Below are positions 17,314-24,993 of a stretch of 64,000 bases of DNA, piece by piece (positions within the stretch are counted from its first letter, which is position 1; every line of letters starts with the position of its first letter). This DNA comes from JACWAE01 sp963847595 (GTDB taxonomy: Bacteria; Chloroflexota; Dehalococcoidia; SZUA-161), in assembly GCA_963847595.1 (NCBI GenBank), contig CAWKAJ010000003.1:332528-396527 (forward strand), written 5' to 3'. Made by a program: the position numbers and the translations under genes. The notes beneath the pieces are model-generated. The model was given only the letters and a program-made list of their open reading frames with translations, was not told the DNA's origin and made no database searches.

Positions 17314-17381
17314 ACCGGCGAATACACAGTATTTAGGGCGTTCTATCGAAAGATGGTAATTAGAATCAAGATTGGGTGATG

Positions 17382-17410
17382 TTGCAAAATCTCAGCTTTG
17401 ACGGTACAAT
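17382..17410 (+). promoter_or_regulatory. Promoter of fabH-like gene
   Basis: TTGCAA (17382-17387), exactly 17 bases, TACAAT (17405-17410). It sits 32 bases before the FabH-like ATG at 17443, which also has CTGGAGGACC as a ribosome site. This promoter overlaps the 5' extension of the frame, and so favours the 17443 start. Confidence 0.6.
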
Positions 17411-17442
17411 CTCATGGTAAATACACCTGGAGGACCTTATTT

Positions 17443-18438
17443 ATGACAAGAGCAAGAATACTCTCAGTAGGCCACTACCTACCTGAACGACGCGTGACCA
17501 ATTTTGACCTGGCCAAGATGTTTGAGACCAGTGACGAATGGATCCAGCAACGCACAGGCATTGTAGAAAGACGTTATGCCGATGAGGGGGTTTACTGCTC
17601 GGATCTAGCGCTCGAAGCTTCCAGGGAGGCCCTGAAGAATGCCGGGATGAAAGCTGAGGATATAGATTTCATCATCTTTGCTACCCTGAGCCCTGACCAC
17701 CATTTTCCAGGCACTGGAGTTTATCTGCAGAGAAAATTGGGTATTACCGATATCGGCTGTATGGATATCAGAAACCAGTGCACCGGTTTCCTTTACAGTC
17801 TCGCTGTTGCCGATGCCTTTATCAGAATCGGTATGTATAAGAGAATACTCGTTGTCGGTGCGGAGGTGCATTCCAGCGCACTGAATTACACCAAAGAAGG
17901 GCGCGATGTGGCGGTGTTATTCGGTGACGGCGCAGGCGCAGTGATCGTAGGGCCCTCAGAGGATCCGTCACGGGGAATCCTTTCTGTACATCTTCATGCA
18001 GATGGACGGTATGCAGACATCCTGAGGCTAGAGATCTGGGATATAAGCAAAAAGCCCTACATTACACATCAGTCTTTGGACGAAGGACGACAGTACCCTA
18101 AGATGGTGGGCAAGGAAGTCTTCAGGGTGGCGGTGACAAAGATCCCGGAGGTAGTTCAAGAGGCATTACAGGCAAATAATCTCAAGGTCGAGGACATAGA
18201 TTTCTTCTTGCCCCATCAAGCCAATCTTCGTATAAACCAGTACGCTGCTCAGCAGTTAGGGGTCGCGCAAGAGAAATTCCGCAATAACATTCAGCGCTAT
18301 GGGAATACGACGGCAGCATCGCTTCCTCTCCTTCTGAGCGAGTTACTCGAGGAAGGTGCTCTACGAGAAGGCAATCTCATTTTGATGGTGGCCTTCGGGT
18401 CCGGTTTCACGTGGGGAGCAAGTGTGATTCGGTGGTAA
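17443..18438 (+). CDS. fabH: 3-oxoacyl-ACP synthase III (FabH family)
   Basis: 331 residues. The catalytic triad of beta-ketoacyl-ACP synthase III is present: Cys113 (NQCTGFLYSL), His258 (LPHQANLRI) and Asn288 (YGNTTAASLP). It condenses an acyl-CoA primer with malonyl-ACP to start fatty-acid synthesis, or performs similar condensations in related pathways. The start at 17443 has a good ribosome site and a promoter 32 bases upstream. A HAD-type phosphatase gene follows after 29 bases. No other fatty-acid genes are adjacent, so a specialised ketoacyl synthase is possible. Confidence 0.9.
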   Translation: MTRARILSVGHYLPERRVTNFDLAKMFETSDEWIQQRTGIVERRYADEGVYCSDLALEASREALKNAGMKAEDIDFIIFATLSPDHHFPGTGVYLQRKLGITDIGCMDIRNQCTGFLYSLAVADAFIRIGMYKRILVVGAEVHSSALNYTKEGRDVAVLFGDGAGAVIVGPSEDPSRGILSVHLHADGRYADILRLEIWDISKKPYITHQSLDEGRQYPKMVGKEVFRVAVTKIPEVVQEALQANNLKVEDIDFFLPHQANLRINQYAAQQLGVAQEKFRNNIQRYGNTTAASLPLLLSELLEEGALREGNLILMVAFGSGFTWGASVIRW

Positions 18439-18467
18439 ACCACCTGGGATAAAAGCAAGAACCCTCT

Positions 18468-19235
18468 GTGGAAGCGCGAAGATTGCTCAAAGCTGTTCTC
18501 TTCGACCTCGATAACACTCTAATCCGTTTCGATGAAAGGGAATTCTTCGAAGCCTACATACCCAGGATTTCCAGGGTATTCTCAGACATGATGGCCCCCG
18601 AGGCGCTGCTCGAAAGGCTGCTTTTGTCCACCCAGATGCTGGTGAATAACAACGGGCAAATGTCTAACGCAGAATACTTCATGTCTTTTTTCTCTCAGGG
18701 CTACGAAGGATACAAGGAAGAGATGTGGAAGCGGTTCATAAAATTCTACGAGACCGAATTTGACGAATTTCGGCCGTTAGTCTCGGTTATCCCAGGTGTG
18801 CGTGAAGCCTTTATGAAACTTAAGAAATTAGGCGTGAAACTTGTGATTGCCTCCAACCCCATCTGGCCGCAAATAGTACAGATGAAGCGCTTGTCATGGG
18901 CAGGCCTCGGCGATTGGAATTTTGAGCTGGTCACCCATATCGAGAATATGTCCTACTGTAAACCGCACATCGAATATTATCTGGAAGTGTGCAAAAAGAT
19001 TAACGAAAAGCCCGAGGGATGCCTGATGGTGGGTAACGACCCGGTCAATGACCTGATTGTAGCCAAAATAGGGATGAAAACGTTCTTGGTTACGGGCGGC
19101 CCCGAATTCGACGGTTCGGAGCTCGAACTCAGCAAAAGCATTCGCGATGACACCGCAGCAGAGCTAATCGCGCCTGATTTCCAGGGGCTGCTGTCCGACG
19201 TGCCCGGCGCAGTGAAGATTCTGCTTAAGGGATGA
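18468..19235 (+). CDS. HAD-superfamily hydrolase
   Basis: 255 residues with a GTG start. Motif I is DLDNTLIRFDE near residue 14, motif II is IASNP near 127, motif III has a conserved Lys (KPHIEYY) and motif IV is GNDPVNDLIVAK near 187. A large helical cap domain (residues 25-110) lies between motifs I and II. It is a soluble phosphatase of unknown substrate. It follows the FabH-like gene closely and is probably co-transcribed. Catalytic aspartates are all present. Confidence 0.85.
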   Translation: MEARRLLKAVLFDLDNTLIRFDEREFFEAYIPRISRVFSDMMAPEALLERLLLSTQMLVNNNGQMSNAEYFMSFFSQGYEGYKEEMWKRFIKFYETEFDEFRPLVSVIPGVREAFMKLKKLGVKLVIASNPIWPQIVQMKRLSWAGLGDWNFELVTHIENMSYCKPHIEYYLEVCKKINEKPEGCLMVGNDPVNDLIVAKIGMKTFLVTGGPEFDGSELELSKSIRDDTAAELIAPDFQGLLSDVPGAVKILLKG

Positions 19236-19312
19236 ATTTGGCAAACCGAATAGAGCTTTTCGATATACAACTCCCCTCTCATCCTGAGCAGCGCCCTCTC
19301 GATATTTACAAC

Positions 19313-19364
19313 CACGAGGGGATTGCTTCGTCGTCCGCCAGAGGCGGACTCCTCGCAATGACAT
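19313..19364 (+). repeat. Palindromic module, third copy
   Basis: Carries ATTGCTTCGTC ... CTCGCAATGACA with a TCCGCC/GGCGGA inner stem. It matches the modules at 6607-6653 and 12845-12888 and differs mainly in the loop. It lies between the HAD gene and the peroxiredoxin promoter. Confidence 0.7.
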
Positions 19365-19369
19365 ATGGT

Positions 19370-19437
19370 AAATGTCATAACTTCTTAACTTTTCCCTCAC
19401 CTATTTTATGACTTCTTTATCCTCTGTTGACTATCAT
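19370..19437 (+). promoter_or_regulatory. Shared upstream element with promoter, peroxiredoxin copy
   Basis: GTCATAA (19374-19380) and its inverted partner TTATGAC (19406-19412) frame about 25 bases. TGACTT (19409-19414), 17 bases, TATCAT (19432-19437) forms a promoter. The same layout occurs at 23110-23178 (minus) and 23245-23312 (plus). It begins six bases after the palindromic module. The target is the peroxiredoxin at 19567, with GAGTGGAGGA as a ribosome site. Confidence 0.55.
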
Positions 19438-19566
19438 AAGCAATTGACGAATCGAAACGTTTTCGGTTTGGCCCACCTTTGGTACTTGTATTTGAATTGC
19501 TCAGCAAATGACCTGGACTATAGTGGCTCTAACGCTGCCACAATTGAACGAGTGGAGGATTACGCA

Positions 19567-20040
19567 ATGCCAACGAAACAGGTTCCGCCGAAAATAGGAG
19601 ACATCGGGCCGGATTTCGCGCTCAGAGACCATAACAGTCAGGAGGTGAAGCTGTCAGAACTGAGGGGCAAGAGGGTGCTCTTATCTTTCCATCCCCTGGC
19701 CTGGACGGAGGTGTGCGCGAAGCAGATGCAGTCGCTGGAGGCGAACAAAGAAGTTTTCGCTTCTCTGAATACGGCCCCGCTCGGGTTCAGCGTAGACTCA
19801 GTTCCCTGCAAGAAAGCGTGGGCTGATTCCCTGGGAATCAAGACTGTACCCCTAGTATCGGATTTCTGGCCGCACGGGGGAGTTGCAATTGCCTACGGTG
19901 TTTTCAGAGAGAAAAACGGGTTCTCGGAAAGAGCCAACATAATACTCGACGAAAAAGGCAAAGTCGTGTTCTTCAAAGTCTACGAGATACGACAGCTTCC
20001 GGATATTAACGAAATCATCGGGTTCATCAAGGGGCTCTAA
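19567..20040 (+). CDS. Peroxiredoxin (AhpC/TSA family)
   Basis: 157 residues from the ATG at 19567, chosen by the ribosome site GAGTGGAGGA and the conserved core that follows; the frame stays open 159 bases further upstream with no support. The peroxidatic Cys is in FHPLAWTEVCAKQM near residue 50. A second Cys in VPCKKAWAD near 80 could be the resolving one. It reduces peroxides in the cytoplasm. The M42 peptidase starts at the very next base after the stop, so both are translated from one message. The promoter carries the shared dyad element. Confidence 0.85.
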   Translation: MPTKQVPPKIGDIGPDFALRDHNSQEVKLSELRGKRVLLSFHPLAWTEVCAKQMQSLEANKEVFASLNTAPLGFSVDSVPCKKAWADSLGIKTVPLVSDFWPHGGVAIAYGVFREKNGFSERANIILDEKGKVVFFKVYEIRQLPDINEIIGFIKGL

Positions 20041-21114
20041 GTGGATAAGACAGAGAAGCTGTTAAAAGAACTGACGGAAGCGAAGGGAGTGGCGGGATAT
20101 GAGAGAGAGGTGCGCAATGTAATCCGGCGGTACCTCGAGCCGATAGGCAGCATTACCCAGGACAAGATAGGCAGTTTGATCTGCAAGAAAAGCGGCGATG
20201 CAGAAGAGCCGAGGGTAGTGCTGGCCGGTCACATGGATGAGATAGGCTTTATGGTGAAGCATGTCAGCAAAGAAGGATTCATTAAGTTCACTTCCCTGGG
20301 CGGATGGTGGGACCAGGTCTTGCTGGCTCAACGGGTATTAATCAGCACGTACAAGGGCGATGTCGTGGGGGTGGTCGGCGCCAAACCTCCCCATCTTCTT
20401 TCGGATGAGGAGCGTAAGAAGTACGTCGAGAAGAAAGAGATGTATATAGACATTGGCGCAAGCTCACAGCAAGAGGTCGAGGAGGCCGGAGTACGTGTGG
20501 GCGATCCCATCGTACCCATCAGCGAATTCACTATACTGGCCAACCCGAAGACGTATATGGCCAAGGCTTTTGACGATCGTGTGGGCTGTGCTTTGACCAT
20601 AGCAGCGATGCAGGGATTTGCTAACAGAAGCCATCCCAACACGCTCTTCGCCGTGGCCACGGTCCAGGAAGAGGTCGGAGCGAGAGGAGCTATCACAAGC
20701 GCTGAGCTTGTCAACCCTGATGTAGCCCTTATTCTCGAGGTGGACATCGCCGGCGATGTGCCCGGGATCAAACCGGAGGAAACGCCGATTAAGCTGGGAG
20801 GCGGGCCGGTACTGCTTGCCTACGACGCGCGTATGATACCCAATCTCAAACTCCGCGATCTGGTCATAGACATCGCAAAAAAATCCGGCATACCACTGCA
20901 AATATCGGCTCTGGAAGGTGGCGCGACCGACGGGGGCCCGATACATCTTCACAAAAGCGGTGTTCCCACTGTGGTGATCGCTGTGCCGACGCGGCATATA
21001 CATTGTCACAATGCTATCTTGCACAGGGATGACTTCGATCGTGCGGTCGAACTGGTAACTGCGATAATTGAAAAATTGGATAAGAAGACTGTGACTGGCC
21101 TTACTTCCTGGTAA
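20041..21114 (+). CDS. M42 family metallopeptidase (glutamyl/leucyl aminopeptidase type)
   Basis: 357 residues from a GTG directly after the peroxiredoxin stop. Metal-binding residues fit the family: GHMDEIGFMV (His, Asp near 66), FDDRVGCAL near 179, QEEVGARGA near 213, and PTRHIHCHNA near 320. GGATDGGPIHL lies near 300. It is a two-metal exo- or deblocking aminopeptidase of the tetrahedral TET assembly type. It is probably co-regulated with the peroxiredoxin. Confidence 0.9.
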   Translation: MDKTEKLLKELTEAKGVAGYEREVRNVIRRYLEPIGSITQDKIGSLICKKSGDAEEPRVVLAGHMDEIGFMVKHVSKEGFIKFTSLGGWWDQVLLAQRVLISTYKGDVVGVVGAKPPHLLSDEERKKYVEKKEMYIDIGASSQQEVEEAGVRVGDPIVPISEFTILANPKTYMAKAFDDRVGCALTIAAMQGFANRSHPNTLFAVATVQEEVGARGAITSAELVNPDVALILEVDIAGDVPGIKPEETPIKLGGGPVLLAYDARMIPNLKLRDLVIDIAKKSGIPLQISALEGGATDGGPIHLHKSGVPTVVIAVPTRHIHCHNAILHRDDFDRAVELVTAIIEKLDKKTVTGLTSW

Positions 21115-21194
21115 GGCTGCTCACGGAGTTCGACTGCTTTAATGGTCAGAATCGTGTGAGCACGCCCTATTAGGCGGAGGGAAAGGGGGAAACG

Positions 21195-21752
21195 ATGGCT
21201 ACTTCGGAGAAAGGTGTTACCGGAAATGTCAGCAAGGCGGATACTGAGGGCAGGACAGTTAAGCATTCTGCGGTAACCATGTCAGAGTTGATTCTGCCTC
21301 ATCAGGCTAACCAGCTCGGCAATGCTCACGGTGGAGAAATAATGAAGCTCATGGATACCGCTGCGGGGGTGGTGGCGTTGCGACATGCTCACTCTGCTGT
21401 GGTGACAGCTCGGGTGGACGGCATAAACTTCTACCATCCGATCAAGGTAGGGGATCTAGTTACCGTGAATGCGTTCCTGACCTTTGTGGGGCGTTCTTCA
21501 ATGGAAGTGGAAGTGGAGGTGATAACGGAAGATATCCTGACTGAGAAGATAACGCATGCACTGCAAGCATATTTCATAATGGTTGCCTTGAATGACAAGG
21601 GTAAACCCACAGAGGTTCCTCATCTAATAGTCTCCTCTAAAAAGGAGAAAGAGCTGTGGGAAAAGGGGAAGCAAAGGTACGAAATGTGCAAACATGAGCT
21701 GATGGCGGGCGATGACAATTACAGGGTATGCAGGGAAGAAAAGGTCATTTGA
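21195..21752 (+). CDS. Acyl-CoA thioesterase, hotdog fold (YciA type)
   Basis: 185 residues. The hotdog signature MSELILPHQANQLGNAHGG, then EIMKLMDTAAGVVALRHAHS, is the acyl-CoA hydrolase 4HBT pattern, with Asp in the MDTAAG helix as likely catalytic residue. It should hydrolyse short or medium acyl-CoA in the cytosol. A roughly 25-residue N-terminal tail precedes the domain. A Rieske-type ferredoxin gene follows after 45 bases. Confidence 0.85.
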   Translation: MATSEKGVTGNVSKADTEGRTVKHSAVTMSELILPHQANQLGNAHGGEIMKLMDTAAGVVALRHAHSAVVTARVDGINFYHPIKVGDLVTVNAFLTFVGRSSMEVEVEVITEDILTEKITHALQAYFIMVALNDKGKPTEVPHLIVSSKKEKELWEKGKQRYEMCKHELMAGDDNYRVCREEKVI

Positions 21753-21797
21753 CCAGGCGCGATGCTATTAAATGCCGGAAGAGAGAAGGAGGGGATC

Positions 21798-22148
21798 ATG
21801 GCTGGATATGTTGAAGTCCTGAAAGCGGGCGATTTGCAAGATGGGCAAATGAAATCTGTGAAGGCAGGTGGACAAGAGGTTCTGGTGGCGAAGGTGGGGG
21901 GCAAGTTCTATGCGGCTGAGAATACCTGCCCACACATGGGCGGGAAACTGGCGCAGGGCAAACTGGAGGGCACTGTGGTTACCTGCCCTCTACATGCTTC
22001 CCAGTTCGAGCTTAAGGACGGCAGTGTAGTTCGCTGGACTAACTGGCCGGGGGTAGTTGTTGCGGTGACGAAACTGATGCGTCGCCCCAGGGCCATCAAG
22101 ACGTACCCGGTGAAGGTCGAAGGCGACAAGGTGCTTGTGGAAGTCTAA
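21798..22148 (+). CDS. Rieske [2Fe-2S] ferredoxin
   Basis: 116 residues from the ATG at 21798, which has AAGGAGGGG just before it; the frame extends 12 codons upstream. Cluster ligands are Cys-x-His (CPHMGG) and Cys-x2-His (CPLHASQ). This is a soluble single-domain Rieske protein as found with oxygenases or as an independent electron carrier. No oxygenase gene is near, so its partner is unknown. Confidence 0.9.
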   Translation: MAGYVEVLKAGDLQDGQMKSVKAGGQEVLVAKVGGKFYAAENTCPHMGGKLAQGKLEGTVVTCPLHASQFELKDGSVVRWTNWPGVVVAVTKLMRRPRAIKTYPVKVEGDKVLVEV

Positions 22149-22155
22149 CATCGGC

Positions 22156-23037
22156 TCATTCGCTATCTCCCTTGCGAGGCCTTCGGGCTGGCGGGAGATA
22201 TGGAGTGGGTATAAATTCCACGGAGGGCCTGCGCAGGCCGGATTGGGGATAGAGGTCCATCAAGTAATAAACTTCCGGCGGCAACTGACTGTTTACAGGT
22301 AAGCCCATCTCTTTTAGTTGCCCGAAGCTGATGGGGTAGTCGTGCGTCCAGTGCCCGTCGCTAAGCTTTTTAGCTAATTCCCGCGCCTTCTCCTCCGGCA
22401 TCTTATCTTTAATCAAGTCATAGACAACATCGTACACCTGGTTCATTGCCTTTTTCGCCATATCGCCCATGATGAGGGTCTGGTCGTCTCGATTGGGATT
22501 GGGTTCTTTCAAGGCGCTAAGAACCGAGGCGGCAGGGTAGTACCCGCCCTGTTGAGTGCCCAACTGGGGATCAATCGGCCCGAGCACAGCATCGGGGTCC
22601 ATCACGATTTCGGCGGCAGCCAGAGCTATTAGAGTGCCGCCAGACATGGCATAATGAGGCACGAAGATGGTGACCTTGCCGGGATGGCGCTTCAGCGCAC
22701 AGGCTATCTGCTCCGAGGCCAGTACCAATCCACCGGGAGTATGCAAAACCAAATCCAGCGGCATTTCCCGAGGTGTAAGCCGGATTGCTCTGAGCACCCG
22801 TTCTGAGTCTTCAATATCTATGTAGCGATAGATGGGAAAACCGAGAAGGGTCATGGTCTCCTGCCGATGGATTATGGTTATCACGCGTGAGCGCCGTTTC
22901 TTTTCGATGCGTCTTATAGCTGCCAGACGGTCGCCTATGATGCGTCGCTTCTGCAAATAGGGGATAAGGAATACTGCCAGAATGATAATCGCTATTAAAA
23001 TCCATATAATGTCGGCTGCGTCTCCCAGATGAAGCAT
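22156..23037 (-). CDS. Membrane-anchored ClpP-class serine protease (SDH family)
   Basis: 293 residues. One transmembrane helix covers residues 9-27 (IIWILIAIIILAVFLIPYL). The soluble domain is ClpP-like: HTPGG near 104-108, catalytic Ser in HYAMSGGTLIALAA near 133, and a DPDAVLGPIDPQLG loop. Family members are serine dehydrogenase-type proteases/SppA relatives of the inner membrane. A Pro-rich, basic C-terminal tail follows. It has its own divergent promoter with the shared dyad element, paired with the 99-residue gene on the other strand. Confidence 0.85.
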   Translation of the reverse strand: MLHLGDAADIIWILIAIIILAVFLIPYLQKRRIIGDRLAAIRRIEKKRRSRVITIIHRQETMTLLGFPIYRYIDIEDSERVLRAIRLTPREMPLDLVLHTPGGLVLASEQIACALKRHPGKVTIFVPHYAMSGGTLIALAAAEIVMDPDAVLGPIDPQLGTQQGGYYPAASVLSALKEPNPNRDDQTLIMGDMAKKAMNQVYDVVYDLIKDKMPEEKARELAKKLSDGHWTHDYPISFGQLKEMGLPVNSQLPPEVYYLMDLYPQSGLRRPSVEFIPTPYLPPARRPRKGDSE

Positions 23038-23109
23038 ATTGGCCTCCTCAATCTAAACATTCGTGAGATGGGGTTCGCCAAAAGGCCTGTCCAAAGTCTT
23101 AGAGAATTA

Positions 23110-23178
23110 ATAGTAACTGATTGAATGTTGCGAAGTCATAAAATTCGAGGTGAAAAGATTAGAAACTTATGACATTTT
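23110..23178 (-). promoter_or_regulatory. Shared upstream element with promoter, protease copy (minus strand)
   Basis: Read on the minus strand it starts AAAATGTCATAAG and ends TTTTATGACTT. TGACTT (minus, 23133-23138), 17 bases, TACTAT (minus, 23110-23115) is the promoter. It drives the membrane protease at 23037. The copy is inverted relative to the adjacent one at 23245. Confidence 0.55.
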
Positions 23179-23244
23179 GGGATGGCGGTTTGCTCAGGCT
23201 GACCTAAGGGGATGTGTAGCTTCGTGCCACTCTGGGCACAAGAC

Positions 23245-23312
23245 AAAATGTGATAACTTCTTAACATTTTGCCACTCAATTTTATGACTTATTAACCCCA
23301 GTGGGCTATTGT
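23245..23312 (+). promoter_or_regulatory. Shared upstream element with promoter, 99-residue protein copy
   Basis: AAAATGTGATAACTTCTTAA at the start and TTTTATGACTT at the end. TGACTT (23285-23290), 16 bases, TATTGT (23307-23312) forms the promoter. Together with the opposite copy it fills most of the 312-base gap between divergent genes, so both are probably controlled by the same factor. Confidence 0.55.
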
Positions 23313-23349
23313 GTGTCTCACATTGATTAGTCAAGAAAGGAGCCGCACA

Positions 23350-23649
23350 ATGGCATCGAAGCAGGTAAATCTCTACGTTAATGATGCGCTGATAGAGATA
23401 GACTACTTTGTCCAGGGATTTATCGACCATGTTATAAGCGGAATACTTACAGCTCTCAGGGGTACGTGCCGCATCAAAAATCTGGATTTCTCACTAGAAG
23501 AAGATACTGTCAATATCGACCTTAATGGCTCGGCAGTGCCTATCAACGCCTTCGTCAACAAGATAATCCGAAATACTGTCGTGGGGATGGTTACCTCGCT
23601 TAAGGGTGTGGGGGAGGTGGCGAAGATGAGGATTGTAGTCAGTAGATGA
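23350..23649 (+). CDS. Small conserved-looking protein of unknown function
   Basis: 99 residues from the ATG at 23350, preceded by AGAAAGGAGCC. I do not recognise the family. It has no signal peptide or membrane helix; a pattern of VNLYVNDALIEIDYFVQGFI and DTVNIDLNGSAVPINAFVNK suggests two similar strand-helix halves, each followed by a valine-glycine segment (HVISGILTALRG, NTVVGMVTSLKG). This looks like an internal tandem repeat of about 45 residues. Regulated by the shared dyad promoter. Confidence 0.7.
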   Translation: MASKQVNLYVNDALIEIDYFVQGFIDHVISGILTALRGTCRIKNLDFSLEEDTVNIDLNGSAVPINAFVNKIIRNTVVGMVTSLKGVGEVAKMRIVVSR

Positions 23650-23719
23650 CGCTTCGGGTAGCTTGGCATTTGTAATGGGGGCGAATCACTAGGAAAATCA
23701 CGGACTGGAGGAGGCGGCC

Positions 23720-24580
23720 ATGGAGGAAAGACCTTTTGGAAGGACGGGTGAAAAGTTTCCCATACTGAGCTTTGGCTCACAGCGTATCGTGGATGAGCAC
23801 GGGTGCTCGGAGAAAGAGGCCTTGAGAATTGTCAATCATGCCCTGGACAAGGGGATAAGATACTTTGACACGGCCTGGATATATTCATTGGGCCAGTCCG
23901 AGGAAAGGCTGGGCAAGGTAGCTCGCAAGCGCAGGAAAGAGATGTGGATTGCGACAAAGGTATGGTCGCGGGAGCGTGAAGAAGCACGCAGCCAGCTTGA
24001 GGAGAGCTTACGAAGGCTCCAGACGGACTATGTAGATGAGTGGCGCATGCACAATGTCTGGTCTCTGGAAGAACTGGACAAGATAACGGCTCCGGGTGGG
24101 TCATTAGAAGCAGCGGTCAAGGCCCGCAAGGATGGGCTGGTGCGCTATATCAGCATCAGCGGCCATACCAATCCCAGGGTGCAACTGGAGGCTCTGAATC
24201 GGTTCCCCTTCGACAGCGTGCTCTGCGCGGTATCCGCATTAGACCATTTCATCTTCAGCTTTGCCGAGGAGTTCTTGCCGGTGGCTAATGCCAAAGGCGT
24301 GGCTGTAGTGGGCATGAAGGTGATGGGATTGGGTGCTCTGGCTCCTATGTACGATAAGGCGCTGCGATATACATTCGGCTTGCCCATCAGCACAGCAATC
24401 GTGGGCATGGAAAGCATGGAGCAACTGGAGAAGAATCTGGCGGTGGCCGAATCGTATCGACCGCTGAGCGACGAAGAACGGCTGCAACTGTTCAAAGAGG
24501 TGCTGCCTATGGTTACCCCCAAGGCTATGCCCTGGAAGGCCAAGGAATGGGGAGACGCGTCTCGCTGGAGAAAGCGATAG
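23720..24580 (+). CDS. Aldo/keto reductase
   Basis: 286 residues with GGAGGAGGCGGCC as ribosome site. Catalytic residues: Asp and Tyr in FDTAWIYSLGQSE near 50-56, Lys in ATKVW near 81, His in WRMHNV near 110. NADPH-binding elements (AIVGMESMEQL) lie near the C-terminus. It reduces carbonyl compounds in the cytosol; the substrate is unknown. It lacks the C-terminal ferredoxin domain found in some anaerobic relatives. Confidence 0.85.
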   Translation: MEERPFGRTGEKFPILSFGSQRIVDEHGCSEKEALRIVNHALDKGIRYFDTAWIYSLGQSEERLGKVARKRRKEMWIATKVWSREREEARSQLEESLRRLQTDYVDEWRMHNVWSLEELDKITAPGGSLEAAVKARKDGLVRYISISGHTNPRVQLEALNRFPFDSVLCAVSALDHFIFSFAEEFLPVANAKGVAVVGMKVMGLGALAPMYDKALRYTFGLPISTAIVGMESMEQLEKNLAVAESYRPLSDEERLQLFKEVLPMVTPKAMPWKAKEWGDASRWRKR

Positions 24581-24993
24581 CAGCGCTGCTCGGGGTGCAA
24601 GTATAGGGCTTGTGGTTCTTATGCTCGCCGTTTATGCTATCATAGTGGGAGCGATGAATCCCTGTGCGTGCCGAATGCAATTACTCTAATCCACTGCTCT
24701 CTAAAAGGGGAATAACCACAGTAGTTTATAGGACTGATTGCCCCGCCACTGCGCTGTAGGGCTTCATGCTGCCCTCAAAGGTGGTCTGGTACAGGCTTCT
24801 TGTGCTCCATTAGCCATCGTCATAGCCGTGAAGTACTAAGCAGTTCGGTACGTTAATGGGATTGTTGCCGCTCTTAATCTTTGTCAGAATGTCTTATAAG
24901 CAGAGGTAAAGGCAGTTCGCAAGGCTTTGGGGGACAAAGAGCTTGAGCAGACGCCCGGCGAGGCAGCAGATTTGGAGAGGGGATAATGTTCTC
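24581..24993. other. Intergenic region before the repeat lipoprotein
   Basis: 413 bases without a gene. It holds a 12-base palindrome AGCAGCGCTGCT at 24579-24590, an extended -10-like TGCTATCAT at 24635-24643 with no gene within 300 bases, and a 22-base sequence (24754-24775) repeated with three changes at 26851-26872, beyond the far end of the lipoprotein gene. Confidence 0.35.

Noticed and set aside
19408..19566. Longer N-terminus of the peroxiredoxin
   Set aside because: The extension crosses the promoter and lacks homology; the ATG at 19567 has a ribosome site.
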